Source: Mesotaenium endlicherianum
Taxonomy: Eukaryota; Streptophyta; Zygnematophyceae; Zygnematales; Mesotaeniaceae
NCBI GenBank assembly: GCA_009602735.1
Contig: WELA01008278.1
Location: 101,138 to 135,275 of the forward strand
Length of the DNA: 34,138 bases
Direction of reading: 5' to 3'
The number at the start of each line of letters is the position of its first letter. Positions within the stretch are counted from its first letter, which is position 1. Below, one piece after another: positions 8,379 through 19,967 of the stretch. The notes under the pieces were generated by a model, which was given only the letters and a program-made list of their open reading frames with translations, did not search any database and was not told where the DNA came from. The position numbers were made by a program, and so were the translations under genes.

Positions 8379-11300
8379 CTTGTGAGGAAGGGACACGAGC
8401 TTCTTTTGGCCTTGATCACGCCAAAGACATCAAGAAAGACATCGAGAGTCAAGAAGGCAGCCCCGTTCCCAAGGAGATACAAGAAGTCTTTGAGGACTAC
8501 AAAGAAGTGTTCTCCCCGGAATTGCCCAAGGGCCTACCCCCCAAAAGATTCGTAGACCACAAGATAGAGTTGGAGCCCGGAAGCAAGCCCATCTCTCGGC
8601 CTACGTTCAAAATGTCATACACGGAGCTAGACGAAGTCAAGAAGCAAATCAAGGAGCTACTGGAGCATGGCTTCATTCGACCTAGCAAGTCGCCATTTGG
8701 AGCCCCGGTGCTATTTGTCAAGAAGAAAGATGGTACCTTGAGGATGTGTGTGGACTATCGCGCCCTCAACAAGATCACCATCAAGAATCGATACCCGCTG
8801 CCGCGCATGGATGAGCTCATGGACCGGCTGGTTGGAGCCAAGTACTTCACGAAGATTGACTTACGGAGCGGCTACCACCAGATTCGCATCGCAGAACCGG
8901 ACATAGAGAAGACGGCATTCAGGACAAGATATGGACATTTTGAGTTCATGGTCCTGCCATTTGGACTCACCAACGCGCCAGCAACTTTCATGACTATGAT
9001 GAACACCATATTTCAGCCCATGTTGGACAGATTTGTGGTGGTATTCATCGATGACATCCTTATCTACAGCAAGACCCTTGAAGAGCATGCGAGACACTTG
9101 AAAGAAGTCCTTGAAGTATTGAAGCAAAACAAGCTGTTTGCGAAGGAGTCAAAATGCGAGTTTGCCAAACAAGAAGTGGAGTTCCTAGGTCTCCACGTGA
9201 CTGCTGATGGCATCAAGATGGACCCCAAGAAGACCACGGTGGTGGAGGAATGGCCAACCCCCACGACCAAGAAAGAACTCCAGTCATTCTTGGGATTTGC
9301 CAATCGGTACAGAAAATTCATCCAAGGCTTCTCGCACATAGCAGCCCCCCTGACAGATCCACTCAAGAAGGACAGGCTTTATATATGGACCGAGAAAGAG
9401 GAAGAGGCATTTCAAGAGTTAAAGCGAAGATTGACCACATCCCCGGTGCTCACACTCCCAAGTCCAAACCCAGATTGGCCCTTCCACGTCATCACCGATG
9501 CATCTTCCTATGCAATAGGAGCAATCCTGCTTCAAGACCAAGGCAAGGGACTGCAGCCCATCGCCTACGAGTCAAGGAAGCTAAATCCAGCCGAGCAAAA
9601 TTATACAACCACGGAGCGAGAGGCATTGGCGATTGTACATGCCTTGAAGGTTTGGCGCTGCTACGTTGAAGGACGCAAAGTACTGGTCACCACGGACCAC
9701 GAGGCGTTAAAGCACCTCCAAACGCAGCCGTATCTCTCAAGGAGACAAGCAAGATGGAGCGGATACTTGCAACAATACAACATCACGATTCAGTACCAGC
9801 ACGGCAAGACAAACCCGGCTGACCACCTCTCAAGACTGCAATTAAATGCAGTGATGGTATCCCTGAAGACAGATCTGGAAGCTCGATTTTCAGCCGCCTA
9901 TGAAAGAGACCCTTACTACAAGAACGGAGAAGCAGCCTTGGACCCATACAAGAAGCAAGAAGGCAATTATTGGGTGAGGCAAGATACGGGCCAGAGATGT
10001 GTTCCTAATGACATAGACCTCCGGCTCTTGCTTCTACGAGAAGCACACGACAACCCTCTTGGAGGACACTTTGGAATCCTAAGGACCACGAGCGTTCTAG
10101 CTAGGACTTATGGTTGGCCAGGCATGTCTAAGCAAGTCAAGGAGTACTGCAGGAGCTGTGACACATGCCAAAGAATCAAGCCATCATCGCAAAAGGCGGG
10201 AGGACTCCTCCAACCACTACCAATCCCCGAAAGACAATGGACGGACATCTCAATGGACCTTATCGTGGACTTGCCCGTGACACCTCGAGGCCATAATGCA
10301 ATACTCACGGTGGTGGACAGACTTACCAAGATGGCTCATTTTATTCCCACGACGACTAAGGCTACAGCACCACAACTTGCAAGACTCATCTTTGACAACA
10401 TCTTCCGACTCCATGGACTACCATCAAGAATTGTGTCAGATAGAGATCCAAGATTCACAAGCCATTTCTGGAAAAATCTCTTCAAGAACTTGGGTACATC
10501 GCTGGATATGTCTACCGCCTACCACCCACAATCAGATGGGCAAACCGAGCGTATGAATCGTACCCTAAAGACCTCTCTAAAGGCCTACGTGTCTACCCTC
10601 GAGCAAGACTGGGACATGTACTTGACCCCCCTCGAGTTTGCCTACAACAACACTACGCAGGCCTCTACCCAAGAGTCCCCATTCTTCCTCAACTATGGCT
10701 TCCATCCGACCACGCCACTGAGCTTCACGGCTGGCCATGATGAAGTACCTGCAGCCACAGATTTTATGGAGACATTAGAAGCAGCCCTTACAGCAGCGAA
10801 AAAAGCTCTACAAAATGCGCAAGATGCTCAAGCAAGAGTGGCGAACAGATCCAGAAGAGAAATTACGTACAGAGTGGGTGACAACGTATTACTATCATCC
10901 AAGAATATTTCCCTGAACAACAGGCCTGCCGGCAGCAAGTTCTCTCCCAAGTATTTGGGACCCTTCAAGATTATCCAGCAAGTCAACCCCGTTGCTTTCC
11001 AGCTAGAACTTCCCCAGACTATGCACATCGACCCCGTATTCCACGCTTCCCTCTTCAAGCCATATGTGCAACCCGACAACAAGTTCCCAGGACGTGTGAC
11101 AACCCCACCAGCCCCAACAATAGTGGATGATCATTTGGAGTACGAAGTGGAAGACATAGTGGCTATGAGAAATTTCAGGAGACAGCAGCAATACTTGATC
11201 AAGTGGAAAGGATATCCAGATTCGGAGAATAGTTGGGTGGCGGCGCACTACCTTGACAAAGTTCAGAGAAAGTTGAAGCGCTTCCATGCCGCCAACCCCC

Positions 11301-11428
11301 ATCTTGGACCAGCCCCTAGTCCCTCTACTACAAGCCCGAAGACTTCAGGGAGGCAGCCTGCCACCATCAAGAAGCAGCAGAAGACCCCTTGGAGGCAGCC
11401 TGCAAGAACAAGAAAGAGGAAAAATTGA
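8375..11428 (+). CDS. pol: pol: reverse transcriptase, RNase H, integrase, chromodomain (element 1)
   Basis: 1017 codons without a stop. In order: RT with [18 protein letters not shown] and catalytic [11 protein letters not shown] (about residue 220-230); RNase H from [14 protein letters not shown] (about 373); integrase HHCC zinc domain ending [11 protein letters not shown] (about 557-605); integrase core with Asp near 627, Asp in VSDRDPRF near 689 and Glu in [11 protein letters not shown] near 724; GPY/F-like module (KYLGPFKII); C-terminal chromodomain (about 920-967, [15 protein letters not shown]). The first reported codon is GTG overlapping the protease stop, so the true protein is made only as a fusion. 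The catalytic residues all look intact, in contrast to gag and the protease junction. Confidence 0.92.
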   Translation: MTCEEGTRASFGLDHAKDIKKDIESQEGSPVPKEIQEVFEDYKEVFSPELPKGLPPKRFVDHKIELEPGSKPISRPTFKMSYTELDEVKKQIKELLEHGFIRPSKSPFGAPVLFVKKKDGTLRMCVDYRALNKITIKNRYPLPRMDELMDRLVGAKYFTKIDLRSGYHQIRIAEPDIEKTAFRTRYGHFEFMVLPFGLTNAPATFMTMMNTIFQPMLDRFVVVFIDDILIYSKTLEEHARHLKEVLEVLKQNKLFAKESKCEFAKQEVEFLGLHVTADGIKMDPKKTTVVEEWPTPTTKKELQSFLGFANRYRKFIQGFSHIAAPLTDPLKKDRLYIWTEKEEEAFQELKRRLTTSPVLTLPSPNPDWPFHVITDASSYAIGAILLQDQGKGLQPIAYESRKLNPAEQNYTTTEREALAIVHALKVWRCYVEGRKVLVTTDHEALKHLQTQPYLSRRQARWSGYLQQYNITIQYQHGKTNPADHLSRLQLNAVMVSLKTDLEARFSAAYERDPYYKNGEAALDPYKKQEGNYWVRQDTGQRCVPNDIDLRLLLLREAHDNPLGGHFGILRTTSVLARTYGWPGMSKQVKEYCRSCDTCQRIKPSSQKAGGLLQPLPIPERQWTDISMDLIVDLPVTPRGHNAILTVVDRLTKMAHFIPTTTKATAPQLARLIFDNIFRLHGLPSRIVSDRDPRFTSHFWKNLFKNLGTSLDMSTAYHPQSDGQTERMNRTLKTSLKAYVSTLEQDWDMYLTPLEFAYNNTTQASTQESPFFLNYGFHPTTPLSFTAGHDEVPAATDFMETLEAALTAAKKALQNAQDAQARVANRSRREITYRVGDNVLLSSKNISLNNRPAGSKFSPKYLGPFKIIQQVNPVAFQLELPQTMHIDPVFHASLFKPYVQPDNKFPGRVTTPPAPTIVDDHLEYEVEDIVAMRNFRRQQQYLIKWKGYPDSENSWVAAHYLDKVQRKLKRFHAANPHLGPAPSPSTTSPKTSGRQPATIKKQQKTPWRQPARTRKRKN

Positions 11429-12197
11429 CATTAGACACTCTTCTCTTCTTGCAGTTTCTGGACAGAAAACTAAAACTGCTACTGGTAATAGGTCTCTGCA
11501 TAATAAATTCTGAAAATTTACCTGGCTGTAGTCCATGAGTAGCCGGTCATTTAGAGCCCAAGTTTGCTCAATTTGGAGCACTGGTGAGAGAGATATGATG
11601 CTCTAAGTAGAAGGGGGTCAGGCTGCTGGCATTGTTAGGGCAGAATATGCCTTCTGACATTGTGCCCTCCCCTGAACTTGGAATGCTCTGAAACTCAAGA
11701 CTCTGGTAGAACATCTTACAGCGCCCAGTTTGAGACTTAGTTTGCAGAATTTGGAGAAGTATAGAAGGACTTATGATTTTCAGAAGTTTCTGCACAGATT
11801 TGGAGGAGTGCCTACTCTCTCAGCTCTCAACGACACTCCAGAAATTAGAATGCTCTCAAATTTGGTGACCCGGTAGAGTTCTTTGACGCGGTCCGTCTGG
11901 CACTCGAATTTTCAGATTTGGAGCAGTTTTGTGGACGCTATGAATTTTTGAATTTGTGGCAGATTCTGGACCAACTTGTACAATTTTCTATATAATCAAG
12001 GAGTAGGCTAGCCAATAAGGTCACACCACCTACGACCTTGCCTAGTCTACCTTACATGTGTAGCACCTGACTTGGCGCCTTTGACTAGTCCTCTTCACAT
12101 GTGTGGCATCTGACTTAAACCTGTTGACTAGTCTACTCAACATGTGTAAGACCTGACTTGACGCGCCGAGACGTCGCTTATTCTATCGAGGGGGTGA
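11429..12197 (+). other. 3' untranslated internal region and polypurine tract of element 1
   Basis: About 770 bases between the pol stop and the 3' LTR without a credible frame. A loose TTTGGAG/AATTTGGAG motif recurs several times between 11570 and 11940. The purine run GAGGGGG at 12188-12194 directly precedes the LTR and should prime plus-strand synthesis. Confidence 0.7.
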
Positions 12198-12699
12198 TGT
12201 AGTGAATTGAGTCATTATATATTAGTTTGCATATATTTTAATGGTTTCAAATATATTTGGAGTAGTATTGTGTGGAGTCAAGTGTGAATAGGTACTCTAG
12301 TAACTTGGTTCATGTCCTTTGAACCTTCCAAGGCATTTTCGAAGTTAGATGAAAGACCTAGAAGAACTCCATGTGGCAAAAGTCAAATGTGCCATTTTTA
12401 GGTCAAAAGGACATGTGTACATTATTCTAGAAAGAGGTGGCAAGTTTTGGGATGTGTTGGGTGCCAACACATCAACATACACCTTCCTAGAAATTACTTA
12501 TGTAGCAAGTATATAAACAAGAGCTAGAACATAGAAAGACATTCCAGAATCACTCTTGTACTTGCCAAAATCCAGAAATGTATCAACTTTCAAGAAGCCA
12601 TCTCTCTTTCAAGAAGCTACCACTTGTGTTCAAAGATCCTTGTCTTGAATAGATAAAGTTTATATTTTACTAAGTACTTCATCTATCTGTTTCACTACA
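12198..12699 (+). repeat. 3' LTR of element 1
   Basis: 502 bases with the same ends as the 5' LTR. Followed by GTTGC (12700-12704), which matches 5021-5025. TTCTAGAA at 12425-12432 and TTCCAGAA at 12542-12549 are present. Confidence 0.92.
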
Positions 12700-12704
12700 G
12701 TTGC

Positions 12705-13820
12705 TAACTGCGCGAGATTTGACACGTGAAAATTTTGTAGGTCCTTTGAAATATAATATTCGCGTATGCTTGCATTCACCAATAATAGAAATGTAATCTT
12801 TACTCCCATGAAAAAGCTCAAACTTCACAAAAATGGAAGAATTATAACGCTTTTAATAACGTTGCTCTCGTGAGGAGCAACATGGGCAGCTAATTTGATT
12901 TCAAGGGAGGGAAATAATGATTAACATTCGCAACCTTGTTCACGTATATGAGAATTATATTATTTTTCAACATGGGGTACAATGAGTGATTACATTGGTC
13001 CGTCATGAAAAATGCCTGCGGTCATAAAAGTCGCGTCACGTTTTGCGTTACTTTCCAAAATAAGAAAAAAGCTCTCCAAAATCGTCGTTTAGCAACGATT
13101 TCTCAAATCGAATGATTCTCTGAATCAATCAAATTGAAGCACAATGAGCGACAATCATTTATAATTTATCTTTGCGCGGTCATTGTATAACCAAGTTAAC
13201 TTTTATAAAGAGTTGTTTGATTTGAACCTTCACATTGCGCTTGCCGTTTCGTTCATTGTAATTGAGGCTAAAGAGCATCAACAGGAGATTGTGGACCTTA
13301 TCTCCGACCCTTAGGGATTAGAGCGCCAGTTGCGAGATCCTCGCATTCAAGGTTAAATAATCAAGTGATCTTGATGCTTATCGCTAAATAGTGGGACAGC
13401 CAAGTAGGAAACGTAATACTACGGGACTTCATTCATGATGGGTTAGTAAAAAAAAAAAAAAACTATTTGTCACAACTTGCACGCGATGTTTTGACACTTT
13501 TCACGACAATTAATCCGAGACTACTAGATTTCGAACTTTGATACTAAAGCATGGGTTTTTCATTCAAGTGCCAGTGCCATTAGGGGTGCCATCAGGCACG
13601 ACGTTGGCGTTTGAAGAAAACATGTTCAGTCGTTTAGGAACGTCACGAATTTGAGAGCCGAGTACAGCTCTGTTTGCAGTGAGCAGGGGGAAGTCTAGTT
13701 CTGTGGCAGCAATCGTGAAATGTGGACACAACAGCTAAGATTTTGAAAGAAAAACTTGGCCATCCAAATGGCTTCCATTGTTTCGTAGACTAATTCCTTT
13801 TCTACTTGCAATTCACCGTC
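12705..13820. other. Intergenic stretch before the HAD gene
   Basis: AT-rich, with a run of A near 13447-13462 and no convincing frame. It should contain the promoter and 5' leader of the downstream gene, but no TATA or other motif stands out enough to assign. Confidence 0.5.
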
Positions 13821-15529
13821 ATGATGCATGCAGGCGCCACCATTGCCTGCGGGCTTGGTAGGCAAGCTTTTGCATCTTCAGCTGCAAAGACAATCTTGAG
13901 GGGTGTTGTGTTTGACATGGACGGCACTCTCACAGTTCCTTGTATCGATTTCAAAGAAATGTACCGTAGAGTTGGATCTGAGACCACTGACATTCTTCAC
14001 GAAATTGAAAGTTGGCCCCCAGAGAGGCAAGAGAGAGCATATAAGATAATAACTGAAATGGAGATGGAGGCTAAGGCAAACCTGAAAATAATGCCAGGTA
14101 ACATGTACTTATATGTGTACTCAATATAAAGCTCAATAATAGAGAGTTGCACCTGCACGTGCTCAGATTACCTTAGACAAGTTTTTTTGGCTAAATGAAT
14201 TCAGGTGCCCACGACCTTTGCCGGTTCCTTGACGCAAACAATATTAGGTGTGATCCTCATACAGCTCTTCAATGCACGTCAGGTTCTGGTTGAGCAACTA
14301 TAAGTAACCATACTGGCTGATTTCGTAATCCTGTTAGGCACAGCCCTCTTTATAGTTTTCCTTTCATAGCAACCTTAGTGGAGACAGCTAGTAAGAATAT
14401 AGGTCTGTAAGCAGCTCTTGCATTAGTATGTAATGGAGGAACAAAGAGTTGGTGTCTCAGCACTACCTTCCTGGTTTGCAGGAGAGGTCTCATCACAAGG
14501 AATGTAAAGACATCTGTTGACTACTTTCACACGCAATTTGGCGTAAGTACTTCCAAACTGCCCTCAGCTTTAGTGCTTGGAGCAACAAAGGGTTGATTCT
14601 TTGCTATACTTCCGTACTCAGCACATTTTTCTTCCGTATTCACGTTGTTCTATATAGAGGCGTTGCTGTCAAGGGGTGCTGCTTTTTCATAAGGCTGATA
14701 TATCTTCTTAGAATGCGTGCTGCATTCTCCTGAAGACTGCTTGCTTACACACCAGTCCTGCTGAGTGATTGGACTACCAAGGTGGGCACTTTCTGTGGAC
14801 CAAGTCGGTTTACTAGGGGATTGGGTGGAGTAGATCGTGTTCTGGAGTGCGGGGTTCACACCTGAAGACTTCAGGCATGGAAGAAAATGAGTACAGACAC
14901 ATCTGATATCTAATCTCCTCATCCTTTCGCTTATTCTCATGATTTGCAGCTTCCCGCATTCAGCCCTGCCCTGAGCAGGGAGTTCAGGCCATACAAGCCT
15001 GACCCCAGCCCCCTTTTACATATATGCAGCACATGGGGAATTCCTCCTCATGAAGTGCTCATGGTAGGAGACAGTGCAAAGGATGATGTAAGCTTCTCTT
15101 GTAGAACTTCAACTTGGGGCCTGGTGTGGAGTCTTCTCCAATTTCAATGCAAGGCGCATCTTGAGAATCCAATGAAGTATGCACGAAGTAAGCAATTATT
15201 CTTTGTAGTACTTGGCAGCTCACTACAAGAGCTTGTAAAACTTAGAGAGTGCTGTCAGCTCTTCCCACATATAGGGCCCACATGTATAGGGCCCACATGT
15301 TTATCTCAGGCTGCTCACGGATGTTTGTCTTACTATTGTGATCATTGCGCGTGTGCAGATAATATGCGGCAGACGCGCTGGTGCTGCCACAATATTACTC
15401 GATGAGAGTGACCGGTACTCTCAAGAAGAACTTGTGGGTGAGCAGGAACCGCACTTTGTTGTCAAGAGTTTGAAAGAAATGGAATCTTTACTTCGAGATA
15501 ATTTTGACTTATTGCCAGCGGAGGTGTAG
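13821..15529 (+). CDS. HAD-superfamily hydrolase, 5 exons, 229 aa
   Basis: Exons by GT-AG sites and reading phase: 13821-14097, 14205-14247, 14482-14542, 14950-15087, 15359-15529. They sum to 690 bases. HAD motifs: I, FDMDGTLTVP (nucleophile Asp32, acid/base Asp34); II, Thr in LITRNV (about 112); III, Lys143 in FRPYKPDPSP; IV, GDSAKDD (167-173). Family knowledge: these enzymes remove phosphate through an aspartyl-phosphate. By recollection it resembles the plant proteins typified by Arabidopsis At2g33255; the substrate is unknown. A second ATG follows immediately; the first ~25 residues (Ala/Ser rich, no acidic residue) could be an organelle-targeting peptide. All motifs are intact and it is probably functional. 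It is convergent with the kinase gene 618 bases downstream. Confidence 0.9.
15271..15300 (+). repeat. 15-bp perfect tandem duplication in intron 4
   Basis: ATAGGGCCCACATGT occurs twice in a row inside the last intron of the HAD gene, 59 bases before the acceptor. No coding effect. Confidence 0.9.
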
Positions 15530-15708
15530 TATTCTGCAGCCTTAACCCTGACCGGCTGTAGCTTCTACTTATGCTCCTGTTTCTGTCCACGAGAGGCGGG
15601 TGCGGGTGCATCCCTACTAAGAAGTATACAACAATTATTTGCCCATTTTTTGCGTCTTATCAACTTAGGTAGCCACGATGCTGGGTTGCGTTGTTACAAG
15701 CATGTGCA

Positions 15709-16050
15709 TCATCCAGAGCATGTGATTTACTTATTAAAACCACAATTCAGATACCTTTTAAGGTTGTTTTAATTATGTTATATAAATTTCGATGCTCAGA
15801 ATGCCCCCTCCACAACAAATTGTGCCCATCCAGAGCATAACATCTGTATACCAACTCACAACTGAAGTACCTACCAAACGGTCTTTTGGACCAGAGTGTG
15901 ATATTGAAAATGCCCCCTCTACATCATCGCACTGCATTGAGAGCATATGATGTGGACATATACGCATTTGAACACCACAACTCATAGACCAAAGTGGAGA
16001 TCTTTCACAAGAAAAAGAAGTTGATCTCGGTACTTCAAATGATTTGTGAC
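15709..16050. repeat. Degenerate ~110-120-bp tandem repeats between convergent genes
   Basis: Three diverged units begin near 15709, 15827 and 15935. Shared blocks are CATCCAGAGCAT or CATTGAGAGCAT at the start, ACCACAA/ACTCACAACT in the middle and ATGCCCCCTC at the end. They fill most of the 618 bases between the HAD stop and the kinase stop, so they may overlap the 3' untranslated regions and poly(A) signals of both genes. No frame in them is credible. Confidence 0.6.
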
Positions 16051-16147
16051 GTCCAGGAGGCACCTCTAATCCTCGTTAAGAACACAACAGTAACCTGGTC
16101 GTTCACTATGAATGGATAAAGAACCAAGAATATTGACACACAGATAA

Positions 16148-19100
16148 CTAAAACGCAGCCCAACCAGCCGGTGTACTCGGCTGACTGGCAGCACCTGTAC
16201 TCTGCTGGTTACCGCTTGGAACAGATTTGTCCCATATACCTGGAGAGAAGCTGCTTAAATTTCCTGACCCACCTGAAAATCCTTGATACGAGCCTCTGTT
16301 GGAGGGTATGCCATTGCCTTCTTTTCTGCCCGAAACAGCTGGCTGGGAAGTATGCTGCCCGCCGGCTGAATAGGAAGAAGACTGGCTTCTAGACACAGAA
16401 GGTTCATGGCTGTCTACAGTTTGCGACGCGCTCGCTGACACAGGAACTAAAGAATGACTATACACTTTGCCTGTAGCCTGGTCTGCACCTGCTGACTTAG
16501 TCCTTACTGATACAGGGGTATGCTGGCTCATTCTTGGCGGTGGAGTAAGGGCGGGAGGGGGGGAAAGAGGAGGAGAGGCAGGTGGAGACTGAGAGGATGT
16601 CATTTTGTTCGTGACAACAATTGGGTTTCCTATTTGATCTGGATTCAACCAAAGGAATGGTTTCGGGGCAGGCTGTGCCTCCATGTATTGATCCGATGCT
16701 TCACGGCCGAGACGAGTTGAAACAGGGGAAGAAACGGGCATGTCGGCCGTGTCGGCCGCTTCAGGTCTCAATAGAGGGCCAGAACTGGATTGCGGCTTCA
16801 CATCCACAGTCACCCGGCTCAAAGAGGTGGACGTGGACAAGGCACCATTGGGTCTGCTCCAAGAGGCAGCGTTGGCTGGAGTGTTTGCCACAGCAAGGGC
16901 AGTTTTCAGCTCCTTGATCTCCAGTAACTGCGATCTGACAATTGTCGTCAGCTTCTCGCACTGGGCCACAACCTCAGCCTTGGACTGCAGAGTCTGACCA
17001 AGCTCCAGCCTCACCGCAGCCAGCTCAGCATGAAGAGCGGAATTTGCAGATGCAGCAGAGTCTGCGCCACCTGGAGCTTCCCTGCCCTGAGGATCCAGCT
17101 GAGAGGCCAAGGAAGCCACCATAGCTGGCCGCATGCCTGCACTAGAGCTAGTGGTACTCTGGGCTTCTAAGAACGCCCTGTTGGGGACACCCAAGGGCTC
17201 ACTGGCGTGTCTCCCTGCAGTTGCAGTTGAATGTGGAAGCTCCAGCGGAGGAGCGCCAAGTCTTTGTCTCGCAGACTGCGCGCTAAGTGCAGGCTCTTTC
17301 TTACTGAGCTTGTCCCCCTGCTCGGGATGGGTAGCCCAACCATTCGCCTCGGGCTTCTCTGCGTCCTGAGGGCTGCGTAAGCTCGTCGGGTTGTTCATTA
17401 CTCTGTCTGGGGACTTAGCCTGGGGAGCTTTTTCCATTTTTGTTGGCTGGGAGTCAAACTGAGCCCAGAAAAGCCCCCCACCATTGCTGTTTGCTGCTGG
17501 CAATGGGGACGACGCTGAGCTCTTGCTCTCGGGGGTAGGAGAAGAGGGCTTCCTGGAAGCAGGGTTTCCGGGTGCGCCAGTTTCTGAAGCCAGAGGAACA
17601 CCAGGACACCAATAAGATGATGGTTAAGAGGGGACCAGTGCACGCCAACACAACTTGCACAAGTCACGATACTAGCCCCCATTATCGAACATAGAAGCCA
17701 GGACATTCGACACCTGCTCTAGCAACAAACATGCGCCCAAGATTGACAAGAGACTACAAGGGCTCGCCTGGCATGACCACTTAACAGCACATACATGTGT
17801 ATGCACCGAGTAATGGGCAACCCTAGCCATGACTTCACACAAGAAGGAGAGAGTGCAACTTACGAGGGCCTTGTGATGCGTCCTTCACTATGGTAGCAAA
17901 CGGGGCCTTATCTGGCAAACTCTTCCTCTTGTTTGCAGGCAGAAGTTCATTCACCCGGCGCCAGACCTACGTACAGTTGCTACGAAGAAGCTGACAATCA
18001 GTAACCCCTCACGCCACGTCATTGGTACATTCTATTCAGCATAGGACTTGCCAACTGTGTTTGACCAGGTCCAAGCAAACCAGGTTTCAGTGTCAACGCC
18101 TCAAGCTTCTAGCACTGAGTCCTGTCTCGGCCACAGTCATTAACAGTGGTTACTCCCTCACCGGGTGAAAACTTCAGGAACAGTTGTTCATAGAGGCAAA
18201 AAATTGTGATACGACTGAGTGTCTGCCTACCTGCATGATGTCGGGTCTGCTAGCAGGAGCAGGAGTCAGCATGTCCCTGATGAGGGCTGGAACTGCTGCA
18301 TTGTACTTGGGAGCTTCTGGAATGCGATAGTTGCCATTCAATATTTGCAGTTTGGAGTCACCGTCAAAACAGGACTTGAAATAAGCCATACGGTATAATA
18401 GGCAACCCAATGCCTGCGCCCAGACAAATAACAAAAACTTGAGCACATAGTGCGCAGATGCCAGCAAATAAAGTCGACAGCTATAAGTGCATGCCTCACA
18501 CCAAAAATACAGGTACTCAATAGCACGGACGACAACTTTGTAGACCTTGTCTATATGCTGTAGAAGTAAACGAGGATCATTATTGTCTATATGCTGTAGA
18601 AGTAAACGAGGATCATTATTGGCATGCACCTTAGCCTTAACACTGGGCCAGTGCAAAGTGCTGTGCTTTTGTCCTTCAAGACAGCGTGTGCCATTTCTAA
18701 CATTTACTCTTTGAGATTGACCTGCTACCACAACCACTGTGCATAGCTGCATACAATGTAAGCAAGTCCTGTGACAAGGGCCATATAACTGGGTTCTATA
18801 AATATGGCCCGATAGATAATCATAAATTTTCCCACAGCTTTGACAATCTTGCATGGCTGGCTGAAGGTCATGGGCAAAAATGAAGATGCTGACAACTTAC
18901 CCAGATGTCCACCTTCTCACTGAGTACTTCCCGCATGTATAAGTCCCACATCTGCAGGTAGCATGCAGAGACAATCATAATAAGGTTAGAGTGTACTGAT
19001 GCGCCAGCGAAGTCTCTCTTCGCCTCAATGTAACAAACACATGGGTCATGGGAAAGACCTCTTGCTACTGAAAAACTAGGAAACTTCCCTGCCAATAGTT

Positions 19101-19967
19101 ATGTTACTAGTCCTACAATACACGTATTTCGTAAACAAAAGCAGACTAGTTGACACTTGTGTCAAGCTCTAGATAAAGAGAATACTAGGACTAACAGAAG
19201 CCTCTGCACCATATGGCCCTAGTGACTTACTTCTGGAGCTCTATATGCTGGTGTTGTATGTCTTCTAATGTTGTCCTCTTCTACTCCCATTTCCTCAATG
19301 GACTCATGACGTTTGTGATTGGTTGAAGTGCTGCCAAAGTCGCACAACTTCCACTTTCCATCTGCAGCAAGGAGCACATTCTCAGCCTTCAAGTCCCTGC
19401 TTACATCAACAATAACATTGTTAGAAATTATACCACGTGTATAGCTTGGACTCTGCTCATATGCCCTCATGTGAAAGTAAAACAACAACATGGTCCTGAA
19501 AAATACCTGTGTGCAATCGGAGGCGTCTGAGAATGTAGAGCGTAGACTGCATTGCAAACATCTCTAAATATGGCAAGAAGTTGCTGTTCCTCAAAGAAGG
19601 CTCCCCCCCGACTTTCCATAACGTTGACCAGCATCTTCTCGCAGTAATCCATGATCAAGAAGAACTCCAAAGTTCGGCCTGTTTTTATGGAGGACACTGC
19701 ATGGAGTGTCACAGTATTAGGATGGCCTTTCAAAGTAGACATATGGTCAACCTCTTTCTGGACTAAAACAGACATCTCCTGGTCGCTGCAGATAATATGT
19801 TTAATCGCGTAGTTGCGACCAGACTGAGTACATTTGGCCAAATATACGGTTGAGAAGCCGCCTTGGGCGATAGTAGTCTTCACTTGGAGCTTCAGATTTT
19901 TGACATCTATAAGCTTTCCCTCTAGGACCCCTTGCTCCTTAGGCACGGACTGCTTTAAGCGCCACAT
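16148..19967 (-). CDS. AAK1/NAK-type Ser/Thr protein kinase, 6 exons, 799 aa
   Basis: Exons (minus strand): 19967-19507, 19396-19231, 18951-18901, 18413-18231, 17966-17864, 17583-16148. All use GT-AG sites in consistent phase and total 2400 bases. Start MWRLKQSV. Kinase domain: glycine loop AQGGFSTV (34-41), Lys56 in YAIKH, catalytic HRDLKAEN (153-160), DFG at 173-175, APE at 207-209; the domain ends about residue 290. The long tail (from 322) is Ser/Pro-rich with one coiled coil near 503-555 (EKLTTIVRSQLLEIKELKTA). Family knowledge: Ark/Prk, AAK1 and GAK kinases phosphorylate adaptor proteins in clathrin-mediated endocytosis. The kinase core resembles, by recollection, Arabidopsis At2g32850. 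The catalytic residues are intact, so an active cytosolic kinase is likely. It is unlikely to be cyclin-G-associated kinase, since no J domain is present. Confidence 0.92.
18548..18619 (-). repeat. 36-bp perfect tandem duplication in kinase intron 3
   Basis: Two identical 36-base units, 18548-18583 and 18584-18619, lie in the intron between the third and fourth exons. Identity is complete, so the duplication is recent or an assembly effect. Confidence 0.92.

Larger units (their letters stand above)
5026..12699 (+). mobile_element. Ty3/Gypsy chromovirus, element 1 (with a nested relic of its own family)
   Basis: Bounded by LTRs that start TGTAGTGA and end TTTCACTACA, and flanked by GTTGC at 5021-5025 and 12700-12704. 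Order: LTR, primer-binding site, gag (interrupted), protease, RT, RNase H, integrase, chromodomain, ~770-base 3' untranslated internal part, polypurine tract GAGGGGG (12188-12194), LTR. The integrase lying after RT/RNase H and the C-terminal chromodomain identify a Ty3/Gypsy chromovirus. An internal third LTR at 6026-6528 belongs to a second copy that landed in gag. The outer LTRs differ at about 19 of 502 positions by eye, so the insertion is moderately old. Confidence 0.93.

Noticed and set aside
18174..18854. 226-codon minus-strand frame as a separate gene
   Set aside because: It is kinase exon 4 read through its upstream intron; only 18413-18231 is coding by motif and splice phase.
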